From Allobosea sp. (GTDB lineage: Bacteria; Pseudomonadota; Alphaproteobacteria; Rhizobiales; Beijerinckiaceae): 64,000 bases of DNA. The position numbers were made by a program, and so were the translations under genes. This document shows, in pieces, positions 35,092 through 43,141 of the stretch. The notes under the pieces were generated by a model. It was not told where the DNA came from. It saw only the letters and a program-made list of their open reading frames with translations, and did not search any database. The stretch's first letter is position 1, and every line of letters begins with the position of its first letter. The stretch spans positions 124,001 through 188,000 of the forward strand of contig NZ_JAFKFX010000028.1 in the NCBI RefSeq assembly GCF_017308075.1, given 5' to 3'.

Positions 35092-35513
35092 TGATCAGAT
35101 CCTTGCTGGCGCGGCAGCGGAGGCACGCGCGCGACCACGCCCTTGCGGAACGAGGCGGGTCTTTCCTTCCAGGGAACGATGCCGTTGGCGCTGGCGGCAA
35201 AGCTCTGCGCCGCGCCGACGATCTCGTCGAGATGGCTGTCGGTGTCGAGGTCACCGATCAGATAGGTCCACTTGCCGTCGGCGGCGAGCGCGATGGTGCA
35301 GGGCCGCTTGCAGACGGCGAGGCATTCGACCTCGACGACGGCGACGCGGCTGCTGGCAAGGCGCGCGGCCAGGGCCGATGCGAGCGCGACGCCCGGCCGG
35401 TCATAGCCGTCAGGCAGATCGTCGCGCTGGCGCCGGCAGGCTGTGCAGACATGGATGGTGCAGCCCGGCTCCAGCCGGGCGACGGTCGCGAGGGCGAGAT
35501 CGCCTTCGAGCAT
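35088..35513 (-). CDS. DUF1636 cysteine-containing metal-binding protein
   Basis: 141 residues of DUF1636, a thioredoxin-like ferredoxin-fold family found next to cobW and cobN. Cysteines occur as HVCTAC near the N-terminus and as ECLAVCKRPC in the middle, a pattern compatible with a [2Fe-2S] cluster or metal binding. A role in cobalt handling is inferred from the invariant neighbourhood. AAGGAAG precedes the ATG. Confidence 0.85.
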   Translation of the reverse strand: MLEGDLALATVARLEPGCTIHVCTACRRQRDDLPDGYDRPGVALASALAARLASSRVAVVEVECLAVCKRPCTIALAADGKWTYLIGDLDTDSHLDEIVGAAQSFAASANGIVPWKERPASFRKGVVARVPPLPRQQGSDQ

Positions 35514-35561
35514 GAGACTGCTTCCTTGGACTGGCGCGGCCGTTTCCGGCCGCGCGAGGCG

Positions 35562-36305
35562 TCAGGCCGCCGCCGTGGCGGCGCTGCGGCGCGTGGCCCA
35601 GGGCCAGAGCACGCCGACGGCGAAGCCGGTGGCGAGCCAGAGCGCGGCCTGGATGGCGAGCGAGAGCGCCGCGAAATGCGCCGCGATCTCGGCGGGGACC
35701 CGGCTTTCCGGAGCGACCGGGTGCGGCGCGCCGATTAGATGCGGCAGCAGCAAAGCGAGCACGGCGAGCGCCCTTGCCCAGGAGGCCCCGACCCGCAGGA
35801 AGACGAAGAGCGCGCCCGCGGTGACGGCTGCGGTCATCAGCCACCAGAGCTGCCGGTGCTGTAGCTCCGCCGCGGCTGCGCCCGGCAGTTCCGGCGCCAG
35901 CCCCATAGCGGGGGCGAGCCCGAAGGCGAGGAAGCCGCAGACCGCCCAGGCCAGGGCGCGGCGCTCGTCGATCCGCTCGTTCGCCGCGATCATGCCGGCG
36001 AGCAAAAGGGCGGCGAAGCCGATCGCGGTGCCGATCGTCACCAGGCTGGTGAAGGCGGTGCGCTGGAAACCGTCCTGCGGCTTCCATTCATGCTCGTCCC
36101 CATGCGCGGCCGGGCCGTGCGCGAGGTGGATGCGGGCTTCGCCGGTGAAGGCCGCCTGCATCGGTGCGGGCTGCGCGCGCAGCGCCGCCTCATAGGTCTC
36201 GGCCTTGAGGATGAGCGGTGTCGTGGTGACGTGCTGGAGCGCCGATATCAGCAGCCCAGCCAGAAGCCCGGCCAGAAGACTGACCGTGAGAACACGCGTG
36301 ACCAT
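35562..36305 (-). CDS. cbtA: CbtA cobalt transporter subunit
   Basis: 247 residues with several membrane segments: VLTVSLLAGLLAGLLISALQ at the N-terminus, then AFTSLVTIGTAIGFAALLLA and more to the C-terminal VLWPW. The family's periplasmic His-rich loop (HLAHGPAAHGDEHEW) is present. CbtA with CbtB is a predicted cobalt uptake system usually controlled by cobalamin riboswitches, exactly as here. Confidence 0.92.
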   Translation of the reverse strand: MVTRVLTVSLLAGLLAGLLISALQHVTTTPLILKAETYEAALRAQPAPMQAAFTGEARIHLAHGPAAHGDEHEWKPQDGFQRTAFTSLVTIGTAIGFAALLLAGMIAANERIDERRALAWAVCGFLAFGLAPAMGLAPELPGAAAAELQHRQLWWLMTAAVTAGALFVFLRVGASWARALAVLALLLPHLIGAPHPVAPESRVPAEIAAHFAALSLAIQAALWLATGFAVGVLWPWATRRSAATAAA

Positions 36306-36317
36306 TTGGCTTCCCCG

Positions 36318-36491
36318 TCAGTGGCAGGGGAAGGCGAGGCCGTGGCGGGCGTCATGCGCCGCATTGTGGACATTCGCGGAGGCCGCGAAGCCGACGGTGT
36401 AGACCAGCACGAAGCCGAGGATCAGCGCCGCGGCAACGGCTTTCGCGCGCTCGGAGACGCTGGTCTGGCTGGAGACGGTAGCCGTATTCAT
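36318..36491 (-). CDS. cbtB: CbtB small cobalt transporter subunit
   Basis: 57 residues: a single membrane helix (AVAAALILGFVLVYTVGFAA) followed by the CbtB His motif VHNAAHDARHGLAFPCH. The final HDxRH...FPCH block is the family's metal-binding signature. It is the first gene after the riboswitch and lies 12 bases upstream of cbtA. Confidence 0.93.
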   Translation of the reverse strand: MNTATVSSQTSVSERAKAVAAALILGFVLVYTVGFAASANVHNAAHDARHGLAFPCH

Positions 36492-36542
36492 CTTGGTTCA
36501 CTTCCTGGCCACCCCACCGGCAGCCTGTTGGACGACATCGAA

Positions 36543-36693
36543 AGACGGCAGGTCTCCTGGCTCACGGCTTGGTGTCCTGCTCCGCCTTCCCGGGAAACCC
36601 AGTGGCCGATGGCGCAGGACGCGCCGCTTACAGTTGCGGGGGCAGCCGCGGCATCGCACCGCGTTCCCTTTTCACCTCGTCGCCGAGGCACCG
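36543..36693 (-). ncRNA. Adenosylcobalamin riboswitch
   Basis: Reading the minus strand, the conserved cobalamin-riboswitch blocks appear in order: a closing stem GGTGCCTCGGCGACGAGG, AAAAGGGAACGCGGTGC, the core GCTGCCCCCGCAACTGTAAG, the B12-box partner GGCCACTGGG, and AGCCAGGAGACCTGCC at the 3' end. The cbtB start is about 50 bases downstream. Bound cofactor should shut off cbtB and the cobalt/corrin genes behind it. Confidence 0.95.
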
Positions 36694-36740
36694 TCGGGGA
36701 TGATCATTAGCCATCCGGCGGGCGCTGTGCAATGCACTCA

Positions 36741-36820
36741 CGTCATTCTCGGCCGGAAGCGTAGCGAAGAGCCGAGAATCTCCTGAAAGAGATGCTCGGC
36801 TCTTCGCCCGAGCATGACGC
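36741..36820. repeat. Dispersed palindromic repeat (CGTCATTCTCGG...CGAGCATGACG type)
   Basis: Between the riboswitch and cobP lies an inverted repeat with ends CGTCATTCTCGG and CCGAGCATGACG and inner arms GAGCCGAGAATCTC and GAGATGCTCGGCTC. It sits immediately upstream of cobP, so the cobP promoter must be inside or to its left. The rest of the 340-base gap is riboswitch. Confidence 0.7.
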
Positions 36821-36832
36821 GGAGACCAAGAC

Positions 36833-37345
36833 ATGACCGTTCCCCCGCTCACCCTCGTTCTCGGCGGCGCCCGTTCCGGCAAGAGCCGCCATGCCGAGAC
36901 GCTGATCGAAGCCCTGCCGGCTCCCTGGATCTACATCGCCACCGCCCAGGCCTATGACGAGGAGATGCGTGCGCGGATCGCCGAGCACCGGGCCCGCCGC
37001 TCGCCGGACTGGCGGACGATCGACGCGCCGATGGCGCTGCCGGAGGCTCTGCGTGCCGTTCCGCCCGGGCGGCCGGTGCTGGTCGACTGCCTGACGCTCT
37101 GGCTGACCAATCTCATCCTGGCCGAGCGCGATATCGCCATCGCCACAGGTGATTTGATGCTCGCCTGCCGCGAGGCGCAGGGGCCGATCGTGCTGGTTTC
37201 GAACGAGGTCGGCCTCGGCATCGTGCCGGAGAATGCGCTCGCCCGCCGCTTCCGCGACGAGGCCGGGCGGTTGCATCAGCGCCTTGCGAGTCAGGCGGAG
37301 CGCGTGGTCTTCATGGTCGCCGGTCTGCCGATGCAGGTGAAATAG
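36833..37345 (+). CDS. cobP: Adenosylcobinamide kinase / guanylyltransferase
   Basis: 170 residues. The P-loop is LVLGGARSGKSRHAETL, followed by the guanylate-accepting region IYIATAQAYDEEMRARIAEH and LVDCLTLWLTNLI. The enzyme phosphorylates adenosylcobinamide and attaches GMP in nucleotide-loop assembly; it is called CobU in enterobacteria. It is divergent from the riboswitch-led operon and followed by cobO after 12 bases. Confidence 0.95.
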   Translation: MTVPPLTLVLGGARSGKSRHAETLIEALPAPWIYIATAQAYDEEMRARIAEHRARRSPDWRTIDAPMALPEALRAVPPGRPVLVDCLTLWLTNLILAERDIAIATGDLMLACREAQGPIVLVSNEVGLGIVPENALARRFRDEAGRLHQRLASQAERVVFMVAGLPMQVK

Positions 37346-37357
37346 CAGGGAAAAGCG

Positions 37358-37969
37358 ATGACGATCGATGACGGCGAGGCCGCACGCCACAAGGCGAAGA
37401 TGGAGAAGCGCAAGGCGGTCCAGGACGCCGAGGTCGCCGGCAAGACGCTCGAGAAGGGGCTGCTGATCGTCAACACCGGCCCCGGCAAGGGCAAGTCGAC
37501 CGCCGCCTTCGGCCTGATCCTGCGGGCGCTTGGCCATGGCTGGCGCATCGGCGTCGTCCAGTTCATCAAGGGCGCCTGGTCGACCGGCGAGCGTCGGGCG
37601 CTGGAGGCCTTCGGCGATCAGATCTCCTGGCATTCGATGGGCGAGGGCTTTACCTGGGAGACGCAGGACAAGGCGCGCGACATCGCCGCCGCGACGAGAG
37701 CCTTCGAGAAGGCGAAGGAGCTGATGGCCGACGAGAGCATCCGGCTTCTGGTGCTGGACGAGCTCAACATCGCCCTGCGCTACGACTATCTGCCGCTCGC
37801 CGAGGTCGTGGCGGTGCTGCAGGCGCGCCGGGCCGATCTCCACATCGTCGTCACCGGCCGCAATGCCAAGCCGGAGTTGATCGAGGTCGCCGATCTCGTC
37901 ACCGAGATGACGCTGGTGAAGCACCATTTCGCCGCCGGCGTAAAGGCGCAGGAGGGGATCGAGTTCTAA
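37358..37969 (+). CDS. cobO: Cob(I)yrinate a,c-diamide adenosyltransferase
   Basis: 203 residues of the CobA/CobO family. The P-loop is NTGPGKGKSTAAFGLILRA, followed by VVQFIKGAWSTGERRALE and LLVLDELNIALRYDY. It adds the 5'-deoxyadenosyl group from ATP to the reduced cobalt. It is co-directional with cobP and ends seven bases from the 3' end of the convergent cobD. Confidence 0.96.
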   Translation: MTIDDGEAARHKAKMEKRKAVQDAEVAGKTLEKGLLIVNTGPGKGKSTAAFGLILRALGHGWRIGVVQFIKGAWSTGERRALEAFGDQISWHSMGEGFTWETQDKARDIAAATRAFEKAKELMADESIRLLVLDELNIALRYDYLPLAEVVAVLQARRADLHIVVTGRNAKPELIEVADLVTEMTLVKHHFAAGVKAQEGIEF

Positions 37970-37976
37970 GTGTCGC

Positions 37977-38957
37977 TCAGCCAGCTAGCACTGCGAGGCT
38001 GCCGAGCCCCGCCAGCCCCCACAGGATCAGGCAGGATTTCCGGTAGAGCCCGAGCGCTCGTCGGATGTCGGCCGCCTTCGCCTCGGCCCGTCCGTCGCCC
38101 ATCCAACCATCCTCGACCTTGACCGCGCCATAGACGCGCGGCCCGGCGAGCCGAAGCCCGAGCGCCCCCGCCATCGCCGCCTCCGGCCAGCCGGCATTGG
38201 GCGAGCGGTGGCGCCTTGCGTCGCGGCGCACGGCGCGCCAGGCGGCGGAGGCATCGGCCTGTCGGTCGAGCGCCGCCGCGCCGATCAGTAGCAAAGCGGT
38301 CAGCCGCGAGGCCGGCAGGTTGACGAGGTCGTCGAGCCGCGCCGCCGCCCAGCCGAAGGCGAGATGGCGCGGCGATTTATGGCCGATCATCGAATCGGCG
38401 GTGTTGATCGCCTTGTAGAGGGCCGCGCCCGGCAAGCCGCCCACACCGAGCCAGAAGGCAGGCGCTATGATGCCGTCGGAGAAATTCTCCGACAGGCTCT
38501 CGATCGCGGCCCGCGCCACGCCGGCCTCGTCGAGGCTCTCAGGATCGCGCCCGACGATCATCGCGACCGCCTTGCGCCCGCCATGCAGTCCATCCTTCTC
38601 GAGCCCCTCGGCGACGGCGACGACATGCTCGTAAAGGCTGCGCTGCGCCAGCAAGGTCGAAGCGAGCAAAGCGAGTGGCAGCAGGGCAAAGGCACCCGCC
38701 AGGCGGCAGAGCCAGAGCAGGACGAGGCTCGCCACCAGCGTCACGCAAAGCAGGATGGCGAGTGCCGCGAGACCGGCGAGGCGCCTTCTGGAGAAGGCGG
38801 CGCTCTCGCGGTTCAGCTTGCGGTCCAGCGCCGCGATCAGCGCCCCGATCCAGGTGACGGGATGGCCGATCCATGCGTACAAGCGCGCCGGATAGCCGAT
38901 CGCCGCCTCGATGATCAGGGCGGCGAGGAGCAGCGGCAAAGCGTCGGGGAAGATCAT
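37977..38957 (-). CDS. cobD: Adenosylcobinamide-phosphate synthase (CbiB)
   Basis: About 326 residues, an integral membrane protein. Hallmarks are the HPVTWIGALIAALDRKLN motif, ARAAIESLSENFSDGIIAPA and YKAINTADSMIGH. It attaches the aminopropanol arm to adenosylcobyrate. The gene is inverted between cobO and cobC, and its ATG (complement of 38955-38957) shares CATG with the cobC start. I see no good ribosome-binding site for it in the first cobC codons. Confidence 0.94.
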   Translation of the reverse strand: MIFPDALPLLLAALIIEAAIGYPARLYAWIGHPVTWIGALIAALDRKLNRESAAFSRRRLAGLAALAILLCVTLVASLVLLWLCRLAGAFALLPLALLASTLLAQRSLYEHVVAVAEGLEKDGLHGGRKAVAMIVGRDPESLDEAGVARAAIESLSENFSDGIIAPAFWLGVGGLPGAALYKAINTADSMIGHKSPRHLAFGWAAARLDDLVNLPASRLTALLLIGAAALDRQADASAAWRAVRRDARRHRSPNAGWPEAAMAGALGLRLAGPRVYGAVKVEDGWMGDGRAEAKAADIRRALGLYRKSCLILWGLAGLGSLAVLAG

Positions 38958-39981
38958 GGCGGATGGAGCGGGGACGGAAGGGGCGATCTGGCATGGCGGC
39001 GATCTCGCCACGGCCAAGGCGCTCTTTCATGATGCACCGGAGCCCTGGATCGATCTCTCGACCGGTATCAACCCCTTCCCCTATCCGCTTCCGGCGCTGC
39101 CGTTAAGCCTCTGGCAGCGTCTGCCCGGGGGGCGCGAGGAGGCGGCATTGCTGGCGGCGGCAGGGCGCGCCTATGGCATGTTGCCGGCAAGCGCCATCGT
39201 CGCTGCGCCGGGCACGCAGATTCTGATCGAGCTCTTGCCGCGCCTCGCGCCGCAGGCGCGCGTGGCGGTGCTCGGGCCGACCTATGGCGAGCACGAGCTG
39301 GCCTGGCGGAAAGCCGGCTGCGAGGTTTGTGAGATCGCCGATCTCGCCGAGGCCGGCGCGGCTGATGTCGTGGTCGTGGTCAATCCCAACAATCCCGATG
39401 GCCATATTGTCGATCTGCCGGCGCTGACGGCCGTGGCAGGCAGTCTTGCAGCGCGCGGTGGCCTGCTGGTGATCGACGAGGCCTTCGCCGACTTCCAGCC
39501 CGGCGCCAGTCTCGTTCCGACCTTGCCGCAAGCGACGCTGGTGCTGCGTTCCTTCGGTAAGGCCTATGGTCTGGCCGGGGTGCGGCTCGGCTTCGCGATC
39601 GGCGAGAGCCGGCATGTCGAGGCGTTGCGCGGCATGCTCGGCCCCTGGGCGGTGGCGGGACCGGCACTCGAAATCGGCACTCAGGCGCTCGGCGATGCCG
39701 GCTGGCTCGCGGCGCAGGAAAAGGCCCGTGCCGCCGATGCGCGCCGGCTCGACGCCCTGCTCGCCAGATCTGGCCGCGTCGTCGGCGGAACCATACTCTA
39801 TCGCCTGCTCGAGACATCCGCGGCGCCGGCCCTGTTCGAGCGTCTCGGGCGGGCGGGCATCTATGTCAGGCGCTTCCGGCATGATCCGTCGCGCCTGCGC
39901 TTCGGCCTGCCGGGCGACGAGCCGGGCTGGGTCCGGCTCGAGACCGTCCTCGGCGCCGAAGGCGACGGGCGCTGGTCGTAG
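38956..39981 (+). CDS. cobC: CobC aminotransferase-fold threonine-phosphate decarboxylase-like enzyme
   Basis: 341 residues of PLP fold type I. The substrate and phosphate motif WIDLSTGINPFPYPLPAL, the VVVNPNNPDGHIVDL region and the PLP lysine in SFGKAYGLAGVRLG identify CobC/CobD-type enzymes that supply the aminopropanol arm. GGGGAAG lies before the ATG, inside the oppositely transcribed cobD. The first two bases of its ATG overlap the cobD start codon. Confidence 0.93.
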   Translation: MADGAGTEGAIWHGGDLATAKALFHDAPEPWIDLSTGINPFPYPLPALPLSLWQRLPGGREEAALLAAAGRAYGMLPASAIVAAPGTQILIELLPRLAPQARVAVLGPTYGEHELAWRKAGCEVCEIADLAEAGAADVVVVVNPNNPDGHIVDLPALTAVAGSLAARGGLLVIDEAFADFQPGASLVPTLPQATLVLRSFGKAYGLAGVRLGFAIGESRHVEALRGMLGPWAVAGPALEIGTQALGDAGWLAAQEKARAADARRLDALLARSGRVVGGTILYRLLETSAAPALFERLGRAGIYVRRFRHDPSRLRFGLPGDEPGWVRLETVLGAEGDGRWS

Positions 39982-40146
39982 CCGCGCTGCGCTCCCCCTG
40001 GGGGCGGCTCGCGGGCCAATCCGGAGCGCCATCCGTTGGCTGGCTGGGAGGCGCCGCCGATCGGGTAGGGGGCGATGGCGACGGGCGCGCGATCGCAGGC
40101 TATCGTCGCGGCCTGTGCCCGATTCTGAGTTCCCGGAGAAAACGAC

Positions 40147-41118
40147 ATGCAGCCTTGGCCGAAGCGGAACGCCCTGACCATCGGCTTCGCCCATGCCGCC
40201 TATGAGCTTCGCGACGAGTATCTGGCGCGGCACGGCGAGGCGGCGAGCTTCGAGGTGCGCACCGTCGATGAACTGAAGGCAAGGGCGCATGAAGCCGATG
40301 TGCTGGTCGTTTCCGGGCTCTGGCGCAACGAGATGCTCGATGGCGCCGGAAAATTGCGCTTCATCCAGTCGGTCAGCGCCGGCACCGACCAGTTCGACAA
40401 GCAGCGCCTCGCCGCCGGCGGCATCCGCCTCGCCAGTGGCCAGGGCAGCAATGAACGGGCTGTTGCCGAGCATGCGATGTCGCTGATCCTGGCATTGGCG
40501 CGTCAGCTCCATCTCGCCCGCGACAATCAGGCCAGGCATTTCTGGCGGCCGATGATCGGCGACCGTACCCGCCGTGAGGACGAACTCGGTGGCAAGACGC
40601 TTGTCGTGGTCGGGCTCGGCCGCATCGGCATGCGGCTCGCAGCCCTCGCCGGCGCCTTCGGCATGCATGTCATCGGCGTGCGCCGCCGCGGCGGCAGCGA
40701 GCCGGGGATCGAGAAGATCGTACCGCCGACCGAACTCGCCAGCGTGCTCGCTGCGGCGGATATCGTCGCGCTGACCTGCCCGCTCACGCCGGAAACCGAG
40801 GGGCTGATCGATGCTGCCGCGCTCGCGGCGATGAAGCCCTCGGCCTTTCTGATCAATGTCGCGCGCGGCCGTGTCGTCGACGAATCCGCGCTGATCGCGG
40901 CCCTGGCGTCCGGCCGCCTCGCCGGCGCCGGCATCGACTGTGTCCATGAGGAGCCGCTGCCGGCGGATTCTCCGCTCTGGACCCTGTCCAATGCGCTGGT
41001 CACCCCGCACAGCGCCGGCGAGACGCGCGCCTATGAACGCAACATCGTCGACATGCTGCTGGAAAATCTCGGGCGCCTCGAGCGCGGCGAGGCGGGGCTC
41101 CATAATCAGGTCGTTTGA
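40147..41118 (+). CDS. D-2-hydroxyacid dehydrogenase family protein
   Basis: 323 residues. The NAD-binding Rossmann motif is VVVGLGRIGMRLAALA; the catalytic Arg is in NVARGRVVDE, the Glu in CVHEEPLP and the His in TPHSAGE. The substrate domain does not point to a specific acid. It lies 165 bases after cobC and is probably independent of the cobalamin cluster. CCGGAGAA precedes the ATG. Confidence 0.92.
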   Translation: MQPWPKRNALTIGFAHAAYELRDEYLARHGEAASFEVRTVDELKARAHEADVLVVSGLWRNEMLDGAGKLRFIQSVSAGTDQFDKQRLAAGGIRLASGQGSNERAVAEHAMSLILALARQLHLARDNQARHFWRPMIGDRTRREDELGGKTLVVVGLGRIGMRLAALAGAFGMHVIGVRRRGGSEPGIEKIVPPTELASVLAAADIVALTCPLTPETEGLIDAAALAAMKPSAFLINVARGRVVDESALIAALASGRLAGAGIDCVHEEPLPADSPLWTLSNALVTPHSAGETRAYERNIVDMLLENLGRLERGEAGLHNQVV

Positions 41119-41120
41119 GT

Positions 41121-41142
41121 CCCCCGCTCGCGGGGGGGGGGG
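41121..41142. other. Hairpin with an 11-base G run after the dehydrogenase gene
   Basis: CCCCCG, a CTCG loop and CGGGGG form a stem three bases after the dehydrogenase stop, and the G run continues to 11 residues (41132-41142). The hairpin may help end transcription. Long G runs slip in replication and in sequencing, so the exact length should be treated with caution. Confidence 0.5.
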
Positions 41143-41331
41143 CGCCGCCCGGCATGTCGAGCGGGGTCGTCTTGCCGTCGGACGGGACAGCTCTGGCGGG
41201 CGCGCTGCAGCCCGGCCAGCCATCTCGTCCGACCGCGCCAGATGCTCGCGCAGGGGCGGCGGAACATGGGCGCCGGCAGGCGCCTGGGCTATGATCTGGC
41301 ACCGCAATATCGCGCATGGGACGATTCGCGC

Positions 41332-41823
41332 ATGGCCGACCCAAATGACCGCGCGGACGAAGAGAATGAGCTGCCGCTTGCGACCAGCGTCGGCTACCAG
41401 CTGCGCATGGCACACCGGGCTTCGCAGCGCTATCTGCAGGAGCGGATCGAGCCGCACGGCGTCACGCTCGGCATGTGGTACTTCCTGCGCGCACTCTGGC
41501 AGGAAGACGGGCTGACCCAACGCGAGCTGTCGCACCGGATCGGCACGATGGAGCCGACGACGCTGAGCGCCATCGCCGGCATGGAGAAGAGCGGTCTCGT
41601 CCTGCGCGAGCGCAATGCCGCCGACCGCCGCAAGCTGCATGTCTGGCTGACGCCGAAGGGGCGGGCGCTGAAGGCGACGCTCATGCCACTGGCGGTCGGT
41701 GTCGTCGAAAAGGCGACGGAGGGGTTTTCTCCCGAGGATCGCGAGCGCTTCCTGGCCTATCTCGGCATGGTCCAGCGCAATCTCGCCGACCCCCGGATCG
41801 ATCAGGATTCGGGCAAGGAATGA
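41332..41823 (+). CDS. MarR-family transcriptional regulator
   Basis: About 163 residues. The winged-helix core reads LTQRELSHRIGTMEPTTLSA, IAGMEKSGLVLRERNAADRR and KLHVWLTPKGRAL, typical of MarR proteins that sense aromatic acids or drugs. The ATG at 41332 was chosen because the protein's conserved part begins soon after it; upstream sequence in frame looks non-coding. Its target may be the preceding dehydrogenase gene, which is on the same strand. Confidence 0.88.
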   Translation: MADPNDRADEENELPLATSVGYQLRMAHRASQRYLQERIEPHGVTLGMWYFLRALWQEDGLTQRELSHRIGTMEPTTLSAIAGMEKSGLVLRERNAADRRKLHVWLTPKGRALKATLMPLAVGVVEKATEGFSPEDRERFLAYLGMVQRNLADPRIDQDSGKE

Positions 41824-41854
41824 TCGCGGCTGCCAATGGCCGCCGCGATCTCAG

Positions 41855-42883
41855 TCACCAGCGCGGGCGCGGGCCATAGGAGCCGTCGCAGCCGACCAGC
41901 GGTCCGCCCGGATAGTAGTCGTCGATGATGATGTCGGGCTGCGGACAGCCGGCTCGGCTGCGCGCCGCGCGCCGCTTCGGTGCCTGGTAGCTGTCACGCT
42001 CGGTCATCGCGGTCCGGGCGACAGGGCGCGGCGGCGCAGCCGGCATCGCCAGCGCAGGCGCCTCGGGACGGGCGGCGCGGGCGCGTTGCGGCGCAGGAGC
42101 CGGCACCGTGTTGGGCCGGTCCTCGCTCAGGCGGGGGCGCGGTGCCGGCAGCGGCTTGGCCGTGATGTCGCTGTCCTGCTTCTCCGCCGCGTTCGGCGTG
42201 GAAACCGCGACGACGACATCCTCCGCAGTGGCACGCACCAGCTTCGAGACGCCGGTGTCGAGCGCGATGGTCCGGAACGGCGTGCTGCCGCAGCCGCCGC
42301 AGCGGCTGGGATCGAGCGGCACGAGGTCGACGCGGGCCTTGCCGGTGTCGCCGCTCTGGCCCTCGCCTGTGGCGCGGGCCGCGATCACGATCTGGGCGGC
42401 TTCCTCGAGCTGCTGCTCGATCAGCGCGGTGCGCAGGCCGCGTGCCCGGCGGTAATTGACGACCTCGTCGCCGCCGGAGACCAGGATCGCGAAGGCGGCG
42501 CCCTTCGGCACATTGCCACGGAACTCGTTGCGCAGGCGGCCGATGGCGCGCTGGGCCTCGGAGGTGACCTCCCAGCTGCCCGGCGCGAAGGGGATCGCGC
42601 CTGTGGTCATGATTTCACGGGCCGCCTGCACGACACCGAGGGTGATGGTGCGGGCCGAGAATTCCAGGCGCAGCGACTGCGGCCGTTCCGTGATCTTCGG
42701 CGCGCCGGCGGGCGCCGTTTCCGTGAAGTTCGGCATCGGGTTCGCGGCTGCACCGTCGCGGTCGGGCTGGGCGAGCGCTGCGCCGGCCGAGATGATGATG
42801 GCGAGGGCGGCGACGGCGAGGCTGCTGCGGCGGCTTCCGCCGGGGATGCGGGTCGTGGCGGCAAGGTCGGTCTGGAAGCCCAT
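41855..42883 (-). CDS. Exported protein with degenerate OmpA-like core and basic Pro-rich tail
   Basis: 342 residues. The hydrophobic segment SLAVAALAIIISAGAALAQ is a signal peptide set behind a longer N-region. The middle (EVTSEAQRAIGRLRNEFRG to NYRRARGLRTALIEQQLEE) is spaced like an OmpA C-terminal domain but lacks the usual Asp. A proline- and arginine-rich linker follows, and a C-terminal block has CPQPDIIIDDYYPG. Four cysteines in or after CGGCG suggest disulphides. The start has GAGGAG six bases upstream. It is divergent from the OmpA-type gene at 43142 and may belong to the same envelope system. Confidence 0.75.
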   Translation of the reverse strand: MGFQTDLAATTRIPGGSRRSSLAVAALAIIISAGAALAQPDRDGAAANPMPNFTETAPAGAPKITERPQSLRLEFSARTITLGVVQAAREIMTTGAIPFAPGSWEVTSEAQRAIGRLRNEFRGNVPKGAAFAILVSGGDEVVNYRRARGLRTALIEQQLEEAAQIVIAARATGEGQSGDTGKARVDLVPLDPSRCGGCGSTPFRTIALDTGVSKLVRATAEDVVVAVSTPNAAEKQDSDITAKPLPAPRPRLSEDRPNTVPAPAPQRARAARPEAPALAMPAAPPRPVARTAMTERDSYQAPKRRAARSRAGCPQPDIIIDDYYPGGPLVGCDGSYGPRPRW

Positions 42884-43092
42884 TGCGGGTCTCCTCATTG
42901 AGTGGCGAGCACGTTGTCCGGTCCTTGGCCGGCTCTGGGCTGCTTTCGCCGGTGGCCCTGAGAGCGGCCGATGCGAAATCGCAGATGTGTCGTTCCACGA
43001 AAAATGCGGGGCCCCGCGAAAAGTCACCAGAAGCGTGCAAGGCTCTGGCAACGCCATTGCTGCGTCCGCTCCGCGTCGGGCTGGTCGTCGCT

Positions 43093-43120
43093 TTGTCGAG
43101 GCAATATGACTATACGACAA
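43093..43120. promoter_or_regulatory. Inverted repeat in the divergent promoter of the OmpA-type gene
   Basis: TTGTCG (43093-43098) and CGACAA (43115-43120) are perfect inverted arms 16 bases apart, inside the AT-richest part of the 258-base gap between two divergent exported-protein genes. It could be an operator for the plus-strand operon. Nothing else recognisable lies in the gap. Confidence 0.4.
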
Positions 43121-43141
43121 GTCAACCTGGGGGAACCGATC

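Noticed and set aside
4671-36820. CRISPR array or insertion sequences formed by the repeated palindromes
   Set aside because: The repeats are isolated, scattered over more than 30 kb, belong to several families and have no regular spacers, transposase genes or target duplications.
39103-41640. Open frame of about 845 codons on the minus strand
   Set aside because: It runs antisense to cobC, the dehydrogenase and the MarR gene, all clearly coding on the plus strand. Its translation resembles no protein.
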